Positions 34,687-47,900 of a DNA stretch of 64,000 nucleotides are shown piece by piece (position 1 is the first letter of the stretch; every line of letters begins with the position of its first letter). Below the pieces are notes generated by a model that worked only from the letters and a program-made list of their open reading frames with translations, had not been told where the DNA came from and did no database searches. The stretch comes from Stichopus chloronotus (taxonomy: Eukaryota; Echinodermata; Holothuroidea; Aspidochirotida; Stichopodidae), in assembly GCA_021234535.1 (NCBI GenBank), contig CM037848.1:13187944-13251943 (forward strand), read 5' to 3'. A program made the translations under genes and the position numbers.

Positions 34687-36820
34687 CTGTTCAACAGAAA
34701 GAACAACGATGGTAAAAGGACAACGTGAATATTGAATAGCGAGGGTGAACCGAGAGGACTGAGCATGCCATCTCAGCCCTCCAAGGGATGCAGAAAACGA
34801 TAGCTGATTTGGAGACTTAAAAGTGATTGTGTATGATGGAAGAAACCAGAAAAATCAAATCATGTTTGATGTTAAGTTCTTCTTTACTTTCGAGGTACAT
34901 ACGAGGGCTGCTCATGGACAGACTACTCATTCAGTGAGCAGAGCTAACAGTGACCACTTTAAAAAGCAACAGACAGCATAAAAACAGTAAAACAGAAATC
35001 ATAATTGAGTACTAGCTGTAAGCATCTACCAAATGAATATGCAACAGTAGAGGTCTCACTGGTGTATCAAAAACATATGTCCTCCTTGATCAGTGTCAGG
35101 AATTACAGTTTTTAGTGAAACGAAGTGTTATATGTTCATGTAACTACAAGTTGCTCACTTCATTTTTGCGTCAGTGATCAGCTGTTTTGCGTAACTACTA
35201 TCCTTCCCATTGGCAGGTTCAAAGCTCATGGTTGTGTTGAATGAAAACTGTCAACCACTACATTATTGTATTTTACACATTTTGTCTTTAAGTTAAAAGA
35301 ATTTGAAATCAGACGGCAGAATTTATCACCTGAAACCTATTTGTTTCCTCAAATTGTCTGAATGATGAAACTAAAAAACAAACTGAACTTTTGGACATGA
35401 GATTTTGATGTTAAATTACTCTTTGTAAATGAATTCAATCACAAAAAATTACCCCTTTGGTGCAATACTACTCCAAGTGGGCCATACAGTACCTATCCTG
35501 CAAAGATCATGGTCAAGAAACTGACCTAAAAGTAGGTTTGAAGGAAAAAACTCTTTGAATTGACACATGACCTGTGATATTTTGACCTTTTCTTTAAAAG
35601 AGCAAGTAAACCAAAGGCCCTGCCCTGTGGTTTCTGCCTACATTTTCTGCAATCAATTTTCCACAGCTTAAAAAAAAATATGTACAGTTCATGTATCACA
35701 ATCTCCCACCTTTCTCTCCTTAAAAGAAAATCTGATGGCATGGATTTCAATGTAAGAATTCCTCAAACACTTGAAAAGTGCAAAAAGTTCTTCAATCAGT
35801 AGATCCTTTCGGTCTGCTTGACACATCGTCACAGACATCCTGCAAAAGCTCTCAATTCAAACTTTTTTTCTCCCCTCCGTTTCATGGCCCCATTTTGTGC
35901 TGGGATAAAAATTATCTTCCATTTACATCAAGTGAAGTATGTTTACATCAACACTGTTTGAAATCAAGCCAACATCAGGTGAATAAAACTGTAATCTACC
36001 ATCTAGAGGCCCTCGGCTACTCTTGGAATTTTTAGGGCATTAAGTGAACTGATTCTTGATATCTGCGTTTCTGTGAAGTTAAAGATTTTCGAATAAAGAC
36101 GTCTTTGCTTTGGTATTTTTACAGATAATCAGATGCAGCTAGCGGTAAATATAAAAACCGTATTAAACTTATTTGCTTATCATTTCACCTGAAAAAGTCA
36201 TCTGCATCTGTAACATCAAACGAATTTATCGGTCACCATAAGTCTCGAAGTTTTGAACACAAACTGCAAATTCTGACCCAGACACCTCATGTCCACAGCT
36301 GGTCGAGCACGCGGCTACCCAGAGTTATACCTACCACTGGGCTACACGTTCATATTGGAGACCCAATAGCGCAAATTGCTTTTTCCATCAACATAACAAC
36401 ATGTGAAGACGGGCATAACAATGAATGAGTTATTAGCTACATGTATTCTGAATTTGGTGACACGTGCAGTGTACGTTGGTGAAAGTTGAATCCGGTAGCA
36501 ATTTCAAAACCAGATTGTAACATCACCAGTCAGGTAACGCCCTTGTATCCAGTGCAACCATTATCAGTCTGGCCGACAGAGGAGAGATATTCCAAAATGG
36601 AGGGGGCAGGAAGGTTATTGGATGACTTCCACCGACCAGGGACAATGTCCAGGAAACTCCCAAAAGAACAACTTCCACAGGACAATTCTCACTCCGACTA
36701 TTCCCACCTGTGACAATTTCCTCAAACAGTTCCCACCTGTCCTAAACTTGATCCTAACAACCCTTCCCCCCCCCCCCCCCCGAAGGAATTGTCTGGTTCA
36801 ATATGCCAAGGGGAACTCAC
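34687..36820 (-). other. Intron containing the upstream member of a direct repeat
   Basis: Carries the second member (35163-35360) of a direct repeat that brackets the next exon. Otherwise AT-rich with no recognised element. Confidence 0.65.
35163..35360. repeat. Direct repeat, copy upstream of an exon
   Basis: Partner of 34139-34332, offset by about 1024 bp. No second copy of the enclosed exon is visible outside the pair. Confidence 0.9.
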
Positions 36821-36911
36821 CGGCCCTGAGCAGCCAGATCTGCACTCATCATCACAGCGTTGACAAATCATGGGCGAGACTCCGGGGATCCCTTCATCAG
36901 CAGCGTACAAT
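36821..36911 (-). CDS. EGFR: EGFR exon, domain IV
   Basis: Enters in phase 2 and reads LYAADEGIPGVSPMICQRC, then DDECRSGCSGP, leaving in phase 0 (91 nt). C-x2-C-x3-C-x3-C-x-GP is the repeating ErbB/furin module. The acceptor is TTTGAAG and the donor GTGAGT. About 40 bp past the donor on the minus strand lies a 17-nt C run (plus-strand view), which can disturb sequencing but not the exon. Confidence 0.88.
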
Positions 36912-38764
36912 CTTCAAAGGGAAAAAAAAGAAGATAATACAAACAGAAAAGATATCAGTATCGAGGAATCAAACTGTAATATTTTGCAGACAGAAAGCTG
37001 GGATGGAGACTCCACATGGACGCAAATCAAGAATGTCATCACAAAAAAGCTTTCAAACTTAAAGCTTTCAGGCTTAACCTTTGAAACTTACATTTTTGAG
37101 GTAGAACAGTGTGAGTATATTTTCAAACCTTTTCTTCCATGCCAAAAACTTGTCACTTATATAGACTGTTACCACACAAAATGCAAAGTGACCATACAGC
37201 CCTTTACACTATCTGCTAAGGTTGGAGGCCGAAACCACACTGATTCCCGAGATTCAAACCTCTGACTACCTTTAACCTCTTCCAAGAGAGGTCAAAGGTT
37301 CATACACTTAGCATGGGACATCTACATACCAAGTATAAAAAATGTCCATGATTCCTGCTTTGAAATACGATGTTAACAAGGTTTACAGCGTTTGACCTCA
37401 AAGGATCAACAATGACTCTTGACCTCTTCCAAAATTCAATAGGGTTCTTCTGCTTGATGTGATACCTTCACACACTATGTAGCGAGTTTCAATGATTTGT
37501 ATCTTGAGATACGGCGTTAACAATGTTACCTCAGATGAGTTAAAGTCTTAACAAAATTTTAAATAATTGACCTCTGTGACCTCAGATGACATTTGACCTC
37601 CATCAAAACCAAAAGGGTAAAAAAAAGGTCAAACAAAAAGGGGAGAAGTGCTGTCAACAACAACATTCACTGGTTTCATTCTTTGACAAACTTGTCATTT
37701 CAGGAAGAATTGCAGGTCGATAGCTGTTTTGGAAGGAGCCTGAAATGTGTGAAAAAGTTTTTTCTTCACAGCTACAGAGCAATTTTTGTGATAAATAAGA
37801 CACACACTTCAAAGCATTGCCAAATTTTAAGTTGATGACAATGTGACAATTTAGAAGGACTGACTGAGCGGTTGCCATGGTTGTGCTTCTGCCTTCCATT
37901 GCCTGGAGCTTCTACTTTCACAACATTGTAGATAGTTTAAAATCTTTGCTTTTGGTAAAACACGTATACAAATACAGAAAGTGACTTTTCCCAAAGAAAC
38001 ATATTCCTGATAACACAGGATTTACATATTTTTTACTATATCCCCTACAGAAATAACAATACTGTATACTTTCACATTTCGCTTAACATTTTTTTTTTTT
38101 TTTTTTGTTGCATACATGATTGATCTATTACTTTCGTGTCCCCTCAACATGAACATCAGTGAACAAAGCATCATCACCAAGAACAACCCACCCATTCTGT
38201 CTAATTGAAAAGCACAGAGGCACTGCTCAAAATGAAAAGACAAGAATAAACTAAAGTGAAAGTATACAAAACAAGAGATGTGGCCTGTATGTTTCACTTT
38301 GGCTCATTCTTATTTCTTCTTTTAAAGGAAAACCATTTTACAGTCTTTGAAACAGTCCTAACACTTAAAATCCATTTTTTTTCTAAGAAGGAGACACCAT
38401 TAAGTAGTGAAACAAATACAATTTGAAGAAAATGCAAAATTTTTTATCAATTTCCCTTTTTCACTAACTAGCAACTCACTACGTCATTGCAAAATTACCT
38501 GCATCGTGACGTTCCACATGCACCTCCAGGACGCCGACACGGGGAGGCGTGTGTGGTACGTCACACTGTTCGAACGTGGTTACATGCCGCACAAAAAAGG
38601 CAGCAAAATCTTGAAGAGCACATTCGCAAAGGACTCACTGCGTAATATGCCCATCGATCGAGGTTGTGACTGTTTGTGAATAGATGTATATTAAAACCTC
38701 GGTTGGAATTGAAACATCCACTACGGTTTCCCTTTAAGGTGCAAAGGTGAACAGGACTACTCAC
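36912..38764 (-). other. Intron with TGACCT-type repeats
   Basis: Includes degenerate units of the half-site repeat at 37250-37620, with one complete 23-bp triplet at 37577-37599. Also a T-rich run near 38090. Otherwise nothing was recognised. Confidence 0.6.
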
Positions 38765-38906
38765 ATGTATTCAGTGGTGTGAGAGCAGTCTGTCAGGCAG
38801 GTATCCTCGTACTGAGCATTTGCACATCTCCCACACTGAGTCGGTAGTGGTCCCCAACATCCTCCTCCAGCCTCACATTCCTCATGACAAACTTTTCCTT
38901 CGGCGG
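38765..38906 (-). CDS. EGFR: EGFR exon, start of cysteine-rich domain IV
   Basis: Enters in phase 1 (G plus CC gives Ala) and reads AEGKVCHEECEAGGGCWGPL, CGRCANAQYEDTCLTDCS and HTTEY, leaving in phase 2 (142 nt). VCH-x2-C-x5-CWGP is the diagnostic first module of ErbB domain IV (human QVCHALCSPEGCWGP). The acceptor AAACAG has a weak pyrimidine tract; the donor GTGAGT is strong. The phase accepts either domain III exon version. Confidence 0.92.
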
Positions 38907-40924
38907 CTGTTTGATTTATCGAGGTATTTCGGAGGGGGGGGGAAAAAAGGGTGGACAAAACAATATGAGATTCCTCATAAAAGAATTTGTGTTTTCTTTC
39001 ATGCATACCTTATTTTCATGTGACTAACGAGATTTTTCTGTTCTTTTCTTTCGACACCATAATGATCCTCAATTGGTACATTAAGTGCTTAAAAAAAAAA
39101 CGTCTTGTAAAACTATCAAAGGGATAAGGCGATAAATTTGGCATGAACAAAACAATGGAAGCCTTCATGAGACTAGAATTGCTTTTTCAAATGGTTCTTC
39201 CATCAACAGAGTTTTAAAGGAGTCTTGACACTACAGTCTGAACTGGTATTCAATCCTATGGTACATTCTGATCATAGTATGAAAAAATCTTCCACTTAAC
39301 TTCCACTAAAGAGATAAGTGGAAATATGCACAATGTTTTCAGTTTTGCATGGTACAAAGCGGAAGGTGGTATGAGCAACAATATGTAACATATCCTAAAC
39401 ATTGGTACACCCCTGTGAACATTTTACAAGACAAGGCAGACAGAATACTTATCTTATCAAAAAAAAAATATATATATAATACATCAATCAAATAAGAACA
39501 ACATTTTTAATTTAGTAATTTTTTTAACCTTGACAAGATTCAACATTTCAAAGCATAAATGCCAAAATTAATCAGGGAAAGATGCTCAAGTTGACAACTT
39601 CCTGCTACATCCAATATACTTAAAATCAAATTACGGTCAAAATTTACGGTGGATGTAGGAGGAGAGTGATCGATCTGAGACGGTGCAAAAGACTGATTCA
39701 TCATCCCTTCCATACTTGCTATGGTAGGTGATCTGAGGGTTAGACTGTTTAGATCAATCCAGATGGACATCTCAGAATGTGTATCACACAGCCGATTTGG
39801 AGCAGAAAAAAAAAAAACAATGTCAAAGATGTGATTCCCGGGAAAGCTCCCCCACCAGCCGCTAGAGAGATGATGTCATTCCTCGTACCGTAAACCCGGC
39901 ACATTTGACGACCCACATGCATAGAACGATTTACAAGAGTCAAATTTGTAAGTCACCGTGCTATTTGCAAAGAATCGACTGTGCAAAAGATACCACTTGC
40001 GACAGACATTTGAGTAAACTGTGACCAAATTTTCACATTTTGCCTTGGGTGGTCTTCAAAATCTCAACAACCCAAGTGACAGTGAAAGGGGGAGAGTGGG
40101 ATTTCAAATGTACCTCTTTTTGTATGAAAAGAGAGGATTCAGAACTAATGGAAAATAGGACATATTTGTGAGGAAGACAACAGTAGGCCTTTTCATTTTT
40201 TCTGTTCAGTCCTTCTCCAGACACACCATAAACACACATCTGCAAAGATTGTGAGGAACAACCAACTTAACAGATGGAGTTTTGGGCAAAAAAAAATCCC
40301 ACAAGTGACAATCCCACAAATAACAAAAAGATAACAACATTTCAAACTTCACTACACATCCTACTCTTCAGAGACAAATCAAAATTAGAGTCATGTTTTC
40401 TGTCGAGTTGGACACCTCTCGTGGACATTTTGGCAATCAGGTTGAGACCCAATAATCTCACAACCTTTGCAGGATCAATCTTTATGGTAAATTTAACTGA
40501 AGACTGTGCAAAAAAGGCCTGTTGCAATCTTCTCACTTGTAGCTCCTCTAAGTCCTTTAACTGTCAAGCTAATTGTTGCTTAAATTTCGTTGTGACAGTG
40601 ACAAGCAAAGGCTTATCGAGGTTGAGGCAATCTAGAGGAAATGAGGAGGGACTGAGAAACTTTGCTGGGTTTTTGTTGGGTCAAACTATTCTCCCCCTCT
40701 CAAAATAAAACACAAACACAACTGGTATCTTATTTTGCAAAATCGACCACGATGTAAAACGAGCAGATTATGAAAGAAGAGTGTATAAAACCTGAATCTG
40801 AGAGACGCCCTTGCTCTAGGCAAAGCGTGATACATTTACGACCAGTGAATCTGAAACTTACATTAAGTTACTCAGTAACATATTGTATTCCTGAATACAC
40901 ATACATAACATTTCTTCCAGATTA

Positions 40925-41065
40925 AAAAAAAAAAAAAAGTCACTTCAAAAATTGGAACTTTGTAATTTGTAAAATTTATAGCAAAATGTTTGCAGCAAAA
41001 TGGCATAATGACAGATAGATCAACAGTTTCATAAACTTTTTCCCACTTTCTGGCACTTTCAATAC
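40925..41065 (+). repeat. Dispersed repeat family 2, fragment
   Basis: Matches the middle of family 2 (GTAATTTGTAAAATTTATAG, then a TTTCATAAACTTTTTCCCACTT block). The ends are missing. Confidence 0.55.
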
Positions 41066-41366
41066 TGACGCACCTGACTTAGCATATGAGAAAAGGTTTT
41101 TCAAGCATAGTAATTGAAAAGCGTTAATTAGGTCGGGAATAAGCTTAAGGATGGTTGTATAGCTAAGTAAAGATAAAAGGAAATGATGTTTTACAATTAT
41201 GTTGAGCTATTTCATTCTTAAAGGCTGTAATAACAAAAGCCACTTTACTTCAACCCTTCTGAAAAACACTTAAAAGTAATATTTCTTGAAACTTAGCTGA
41301 TCAAAAACTTGACAGCACATTCTTCAAACATTTCTAGGTTATCTACAGAGGATGAAGTCAAGGTGG

Positions 41367-41905
41367 TGTGACATGAAAATGACATTTTGGAATATTGGCT
41401 GGATCGATCATAAAAAATGTTGAAAATCACCGCAGATTTCATCAAAATCCATCAAAATATTAGAGATTTTACGGCGAATTCCTGTCTTACACCTGCAGCA
41501 TGAATAAACATTAGCTAAGTATGCAAATTTATGAAGTCAAGAGATGGACTCTCTTATTATCCTTTGTTTACTTACTAAACTTTTATTTCAAGGACAATTG
41601 AGAATTTGAAATGCCTGAAGGGCTTTGTTATTGAACCACGTATTTTCTTCCTTACAAATGTCGGTATCAATTACAAACGTGAAACCAATTAGAGATAATA
41701 TACGTAGACCTGACAAAAGAAATACCGACACAGTGCAACCAATCCACGTCATCACATTTGAATTTTCATCAAACTATGAACAGTCACAACTCAAAAACAG
41801 TTGTAGGTGTAAACACAAATTCAATGGATTGTAATTCAGGGTTTTACTCTACAACTTTGAATAAAGCCATTTCTTTTCTAAATGCATGTCACACTACCTT
41901 TAACT
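41367..41905 (+). repeat. Dispersed repeat family 1, copy 2
   Basis: Same block order and orientation as copies 1 and 3, including TTCCTGTCTTACACCTGC, AAGGACAATTGAGAATTT and AATTAGAGATAATATACG. Sits in the 14.9 kb intron. Confidence 0.82.
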
Positions 41906-44900
41906 ACCACCACAAGTCATTGTTTGTGCACTGAACACCAGCAGTAATAAAGAATAAAAGGTAAAGCATAGCACCAACACATTGAAAAACAGATAGTATA
42001 TATATTTTTTTTTCTGGTGATCAACATCACACCATCAACTAATTTCTGATGTAGTTATACTTCAGATCCATACTTGGAAAAGGTTGATATAGCCTTCAAC
42101 TTTTTTAGCGTAACTTACATAACACTGAAGACACTAATATTTAATAATATTTTGCTTTTACGGTTTCTGTTCCATAGTTTCCAAAGGTGGAATATGATGT
42201 TCAGAGAGTAAAAAGTATAGCAAATTTCATCAACAGGAAACTTAAGAACAAACAGGTTTTAATATGTAACCACTGATGTAGAGCAGGCAGGTTTATTTCA
42301 GTCTTTTGTGTTTGCAAGAGATGTTAAACCAGCCCTCAACTAATATGGAGAAAAAAAAAACATGCTGATCCCGACTTTGATAGGCAAGTGAGGTGGGACC
42401 AAATTCTTTTGATTTCGGCAAAAGAAGAGGTAGTTAACATTACCAGTTCTTTCTGGCACAGTAGTGGGATATGCAACATCTTATTTCATAACACAATCAC
42501 TTCTCTTTATGTATATAATCTTTATTGTATTTCTTATCATTTTAGTAGCAAGATGTCAGATAACAAATCATAAGATCAGCCATAAACACAAACAAGTCAT
42601 TACCTTCTATTTTCTCAAATTTAACCTCAGGAAAATTCTATTCACTGCTGACAGCAAATTGTCAGATGTGGACTTTCTTTCCAGTCATTTGCCACTATTC
42701 CAGTTCAAAATTTTCGAACTAGCTTGCCACTAGATCTAGTCTGTGTTTTTACCTGTCTCTAGGTTCGGATTTCTAAGGAAGGAAGAATATCTAAGAATAT
42801 GAAAGTTACACAATCCATGTAAGGTCAACATACCCTTGACAGATCCTCTTGAAGTTGGTTTCAGGTGGTAAGTGATACATTTCTGTCATTGCATTGCAAC
42901 AAGTATTCCCTTATTAAGAGAGCTGGAAAGCCTGTCTGTCTGTTGCTATGACTACCAATATGCTATTTGCATCACATTTCAGGAATCTGACTGTGATTTC
43001 AGTCATGTTTCTATACACAGGGTTGCCAGATGCAAAAGCAAGAGACTTTGGGGGGTTTCAAGCTTCTGATAAATCACATGCCACCTTAATGTTTAGAGAC
43101 AGTGGAACAGAAACCATACCATGTACAAGTAGGATAGATACTAAAAAAAAGATAGAGCATTAATTGCAACCACCTGAGGACTGACATAAAACTAGCATTC
43201 ATTTCGCAGAAGTGTTGAGTACAGAGTAATTATCAGGTGATCAGACAGATGGACAGACAAGTAGACAGACACAAAAACAGACGGATGGAAAGGAGGAAAG
43301 AAAGACTTACATGTGTATGGAGAAGACAGAGAATAACATTTCAAACAATTCATGAACTTAAAATGACAACACGAAAGATACAGAGAAAGAGATATGAATG
43401 AACAGAACAATGGATGAACGTGGATGGAGACAAATGAAGACACATTAACATACATGAAATATAAACACACAGACAGCGAGATGATTGGATTTTGGAAAGG
43501 ATACGGACATGAAAAAAATGTAATGACTAGACATCTACAGAGATGGGTGGACGTGGAAGCGACATGGGTGGACGTGGGAAGGACAAAACAGTCAGCAGAA
43601 ACATGACAGCAAAAAGAATCATGAATGGCAACAAATGTTTACTGACGTGATACATTAGCAAATAAAGGGGGGGGGGAGAGGTGAAAAGGGAAGGAAAAAG
43701 GGGTAGGAGAGGGGAGGAAGGGAATATATGGATGGAACCAGGGATGGGAGGGTGTCGTTCACGTTTAGGGAAGACGTGGCACAAAAGCACTGACAATCAG
43801 GGAAGACACAAAGGAAGAATTCATAAATGTAGATGAAATTCACAAGAGCAGAAACATAGAAAAGAACCATAATAGTTGCTTTTATTGTCCTTCTGATTCT
43901 GCCAAATCAGGTTTTAGTAGGGTGATATGAAATGGAGGAAATGCAGTTTCAACCATTTTCATAATGGCTATTCCCACAATTCAGTCCTTCCCGTTAAATT
44001 GATAGAGTAATTTTCAAGGGAATCAAAGAAAAGTTCCCTTAGGCAAACTTCTCCGACGTCATTCATTCTACACTACTGTAATGCCACTGTCAACTACTCA
44101 CATGCCGACCTGCAAGATGAAAATTGAACTATTTCTACTCTATTTATGGTATTAATTATCAGATGAGTGAGTTTGTTATTGGTGTTTATGGCTGTTTTTT
44201 CTTCCATGATTGCTTTCCTGTTTCAGTTCCATCCTTCTCTTTGCATCACCAAAAGTGCAACCCTGAGCCAAACTTGGAACAAAATAGCACCAAAATATTG
44301 AAACCAATCATATGAAATTCACAATGCAAATGCTTATCAGGTACGTGGTGTCCCTACAGCTAGTAACAAACAAGCAGTGCCGCACTTCCGTTTCTTTCGA
44401 GAATCAAAACGGGCCAAAAATTTAAACTGAGGAAGGTTGTCCACGGATGAGCGACCCACGACCAATGCTCCAAAAGGAATAAAAGGTGTGTACAAAATCC
44501 CATTCATTGAAAACTACTCATTCGAAACTTGCCACTATTAAACGACCCATTAAAGGTAAAGATTTGGAGTTTTCAATGAAGTACTATAAGCTTTCATAGT
44601 ATTTTGTGTGCAAAAAGACAAATTTGGGGAACTGAATGGAACCTCATGTAGTTACCTAAAAGGCAGGTTGAATAAAGTTCAAAGTCAATTTCATCTATAA
44701 ATGGGATCTGCAAAAGTCCCGTCCCAGTTCCCCATTGGGACAAACATGTTTACACATTGTCAGCCTTTGATTTTTTATTTTTCAGAAATACTGGATGCAC
44801 TGGGCTATATGAGTTCCTTTTCTGAATATTTTCTCCCACTATGCTTCCTTTTAGCTTTTTGCACACCAGCCTATTCCCCCTCCCCCCATTACCTGTAGAA

Positions 44901-47900
44901 AGGCTAGATGCAGGACCTTTTTGTTTTCTGTTACGATAGCAAATGGAACAGACATTCAAACTGCACTCTTTTGCTCATGTTAGGATTGGGCAGCTTGTGA
45001 AATACTCTTCTATAATAGTGAATGCAAGCATACCAAAAAGTCTCAGCATGTCAGATCACTTGCCCCTTCCCAGCCTCACCCTTGCCTCAGTCCCTCCCAA
45101 AAAGAAGAAAAAGGAGTGATTGGTGGACAGAAAGATGAGAAGAAAAACACAGGAGATGAAACAGAGGAGGATGTGTGGAAGTTGACGACAAAAACTGACA
45201 GCAAAATGAGAGTATTTGCTTAATTGTAACTTAATAGAGACAACAGATAGACGGATCACCACTTTAGACAAAAAGGCCTTGAGGGTTTCTGCCAAAAGGA
45301 GGTTTTATGATAGTTGAGGTATCACTACAAAATGTAGGGACACATACCCACCTCCCTTACCTTACCCTACCACCACCTTTTTCAAATCAAGTTATCGGTA
45401 GTGATGGTGATTTCACATGACTATTTTCAACATGAAAATCAGAACTTTGTAGGTTTCATTTTGGAATATTTGAAGTCATGGGTGAAAAGATATTGAAAGG
45501 GCTATAACAAACACGCTCTGGAAAAGACAGCTGAAGATATTATAACTTGATCTGCATTGAAAATTATTTTGAGACCACATTTGGTTAGTCACCCATTCAA
45601 TTCAACTTGTTGCACCCCCAACGAACCCCCCCCCCTCCCATTTAGCAGAAACCCCCTTCCACCAACATTGCAATCTTTCGAAAATGGCAAAGAAGTTTCA
45701 ATGGCATCAAGAAACACAAAACCACAGTTGGAGATGCTTCCAAGTGAAATTCAAACCAATCACTTCTTTACCATTTTCTTCAGATATATTCAAAGTTAGG
45801 GTCATTTTACAATCATAGAAATATCTTAACACATTCTACTTGTTAATATACCCAAAATAAAATTGAATACATTCACCCAAAAAGCTTCCAAAGTCGTAAA
45901 GCACCAGTCACCACCGCTTTCCTACGAACATTCTACCACATTTCCTTCCCGGCAAAGAAACACAAACTTTCAGGTATAACTTGCAAAGCTGTCGCCACCT
46001 TGTAAGAGCTGCTCCAGAAGTCCAGGGGGAGAGGGGGATTATATTGGAATGGTGGATGGGGGGATGTGGGAATTAGGAAATAGCAGAGGAATTGTTAGAA
46101 AATGCAGCAATTTGCTTGTTATCCAGATGCAGTTTTCATTCATGTTTAGTGGGAAAGTGGGGTATGGGTATATCTTATGCAGTTTGATTGTTAAGGGTAT
46201 TGAAAGCAGCGAATGTCCAATGGGGGTGTCCTGTTGAGCGACAATTCCTGAGTGGGGATGGCAGAATGGATGGAAGATAGGGCATTTGGTATGAGAGATA
46301 TTCCAACCAATGAGATTGGAGCAAATGTTTTGCAACATTTCCTTCGTGGATTAGAAAATGAGGAGTAATTCATGAGTTTTCAAATTGATTCCACTCTTGA
46401 TTTCTGGAGGATTTCTTTTGTTTTTGTTTTTGTCTTTTCTTCACTTTTCTCGCTCTACCTATTTTCCTTTGATATTTAAAAAGACCTTTTCCTGAACATT
46501 GCAGGCTGAAGTCACATGATTTCCTACTTACGCTAATGACTCCCTGTTGCATCCCCCTAAGTTCACAAGTTCAAACTATAGAGCCAGTGGCAAAACCTTT
46601 TTTGTGAACTCTTTGAGGGCAAAATCTCTCCATCACAATCTCTAAACTGCTCTTATATCGTAAAATTTCACTTTTTTTCAAATTTATAAGTCAATGAAAA
46701 GACTGAAACATACAACTTTTCACACTGAATGTCATAGATGAACATTTTCCTTTTTACAAAATAGCAAAATGCTCTGTTTCTATGGCTACTGCTTTAACAA
46801 GTAAAGCATCAAATTGTGCTGAGCACTTTTCAACAATCTTTTACCTTTGGTGAGACTATGAATGGCAATTCCTTCTTACTTTTATTTTCATTTTATTTTT
46901 TCAAAGAATATCCATTAAAGAGCCACAAGACGAACTTCCGTAAGTTTCTACCTGCTTTTGCTTTAAACATTACGATACATTAGAATTGAATTGGCATGGA
47001 CCAGGAAAGTCAATCCTCCAGGAATTTAATTCCGACAGCACTGGAACCTCTTGCCCACAAGATCACCAGTGAACATGACAAAGTATTGCTGTAACAAGAT
47101 TAAAATGTGCAAAGGAAAGTTGTAGGAGGGGGGGGGGGGCAGGTATATCAGTTGGTATTGCATTTTCCTACCACTGCAAGGAAAAGTGATATGTCTGGAC
47201 TGTATTGCTGTTTATCAACAGGACTCCCTCGGACACTCGCTAGCTTTCGTATTATTCACGCATGATCTCAAAAGTGCACATATAGGTATCACTATGCTCT
47301 TGAGTTAGTCTCATCACAGCCGTTTTGTGTGATTTCTCAGTTTAATAAATAGTGCAGGTTAAGGAAAACAACAAGCCATCTGTTACATGCATATCACTTA
47401 GGACAGCATCGCACAACTGATTTTCATTAGCATGCATGGACACGAGATGATTTTCCAGGTAATCTCTAGATCGCCATGGAACATTCACGGCCGAGAGGTG
47501 GCTCGGGGAGAAAATGCCGAAAACAAAATTTCCAGAAAAAAAAAAGAGGCAAACATTGAAACATTGACACAGATGAGGCCCAGTTTAATTTAAAGCTCAG
47601 TTTTGGATTACCGATACATTTCCATGGATCACACATGTAATTTGGCGTAAACACTTTTGACGATTACCCAGTTTTTCAACTTTTTTTATATTCAGGCTTT
47701 GGTGCTACCTTACTGCATTAGTTCCTTTTAAAACAACAAATCCCCTTCACCAACTTTCCACCCCTCATGCTCTGTCTGAATGAAAGTTGTTCCTCTGAAG
47801 ATTCTAGGACTTACAGACTTCTGTGACTTGGAAAACGAGGGTGAATTTTGACAAAAGATTTTGGCAGAATTTTGGACTTTTTGGATGTCCATAAGATCCA

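Noticed and set aside
36622..37265. Overlapping open frames of 131 and 146 codons on the plus strand
   Set aside because: Antisense to the EGFR exon at 36821-36911 and flanking intron; no homology.
40274..40708. 144-codon open frame on the plus strand, with a shorter antisense frame rich in charged residues
   Set aside because: No family recognised; the antisense frame has a stop inside the more protein-like stretch. At most a decayed pseudogene fragment.
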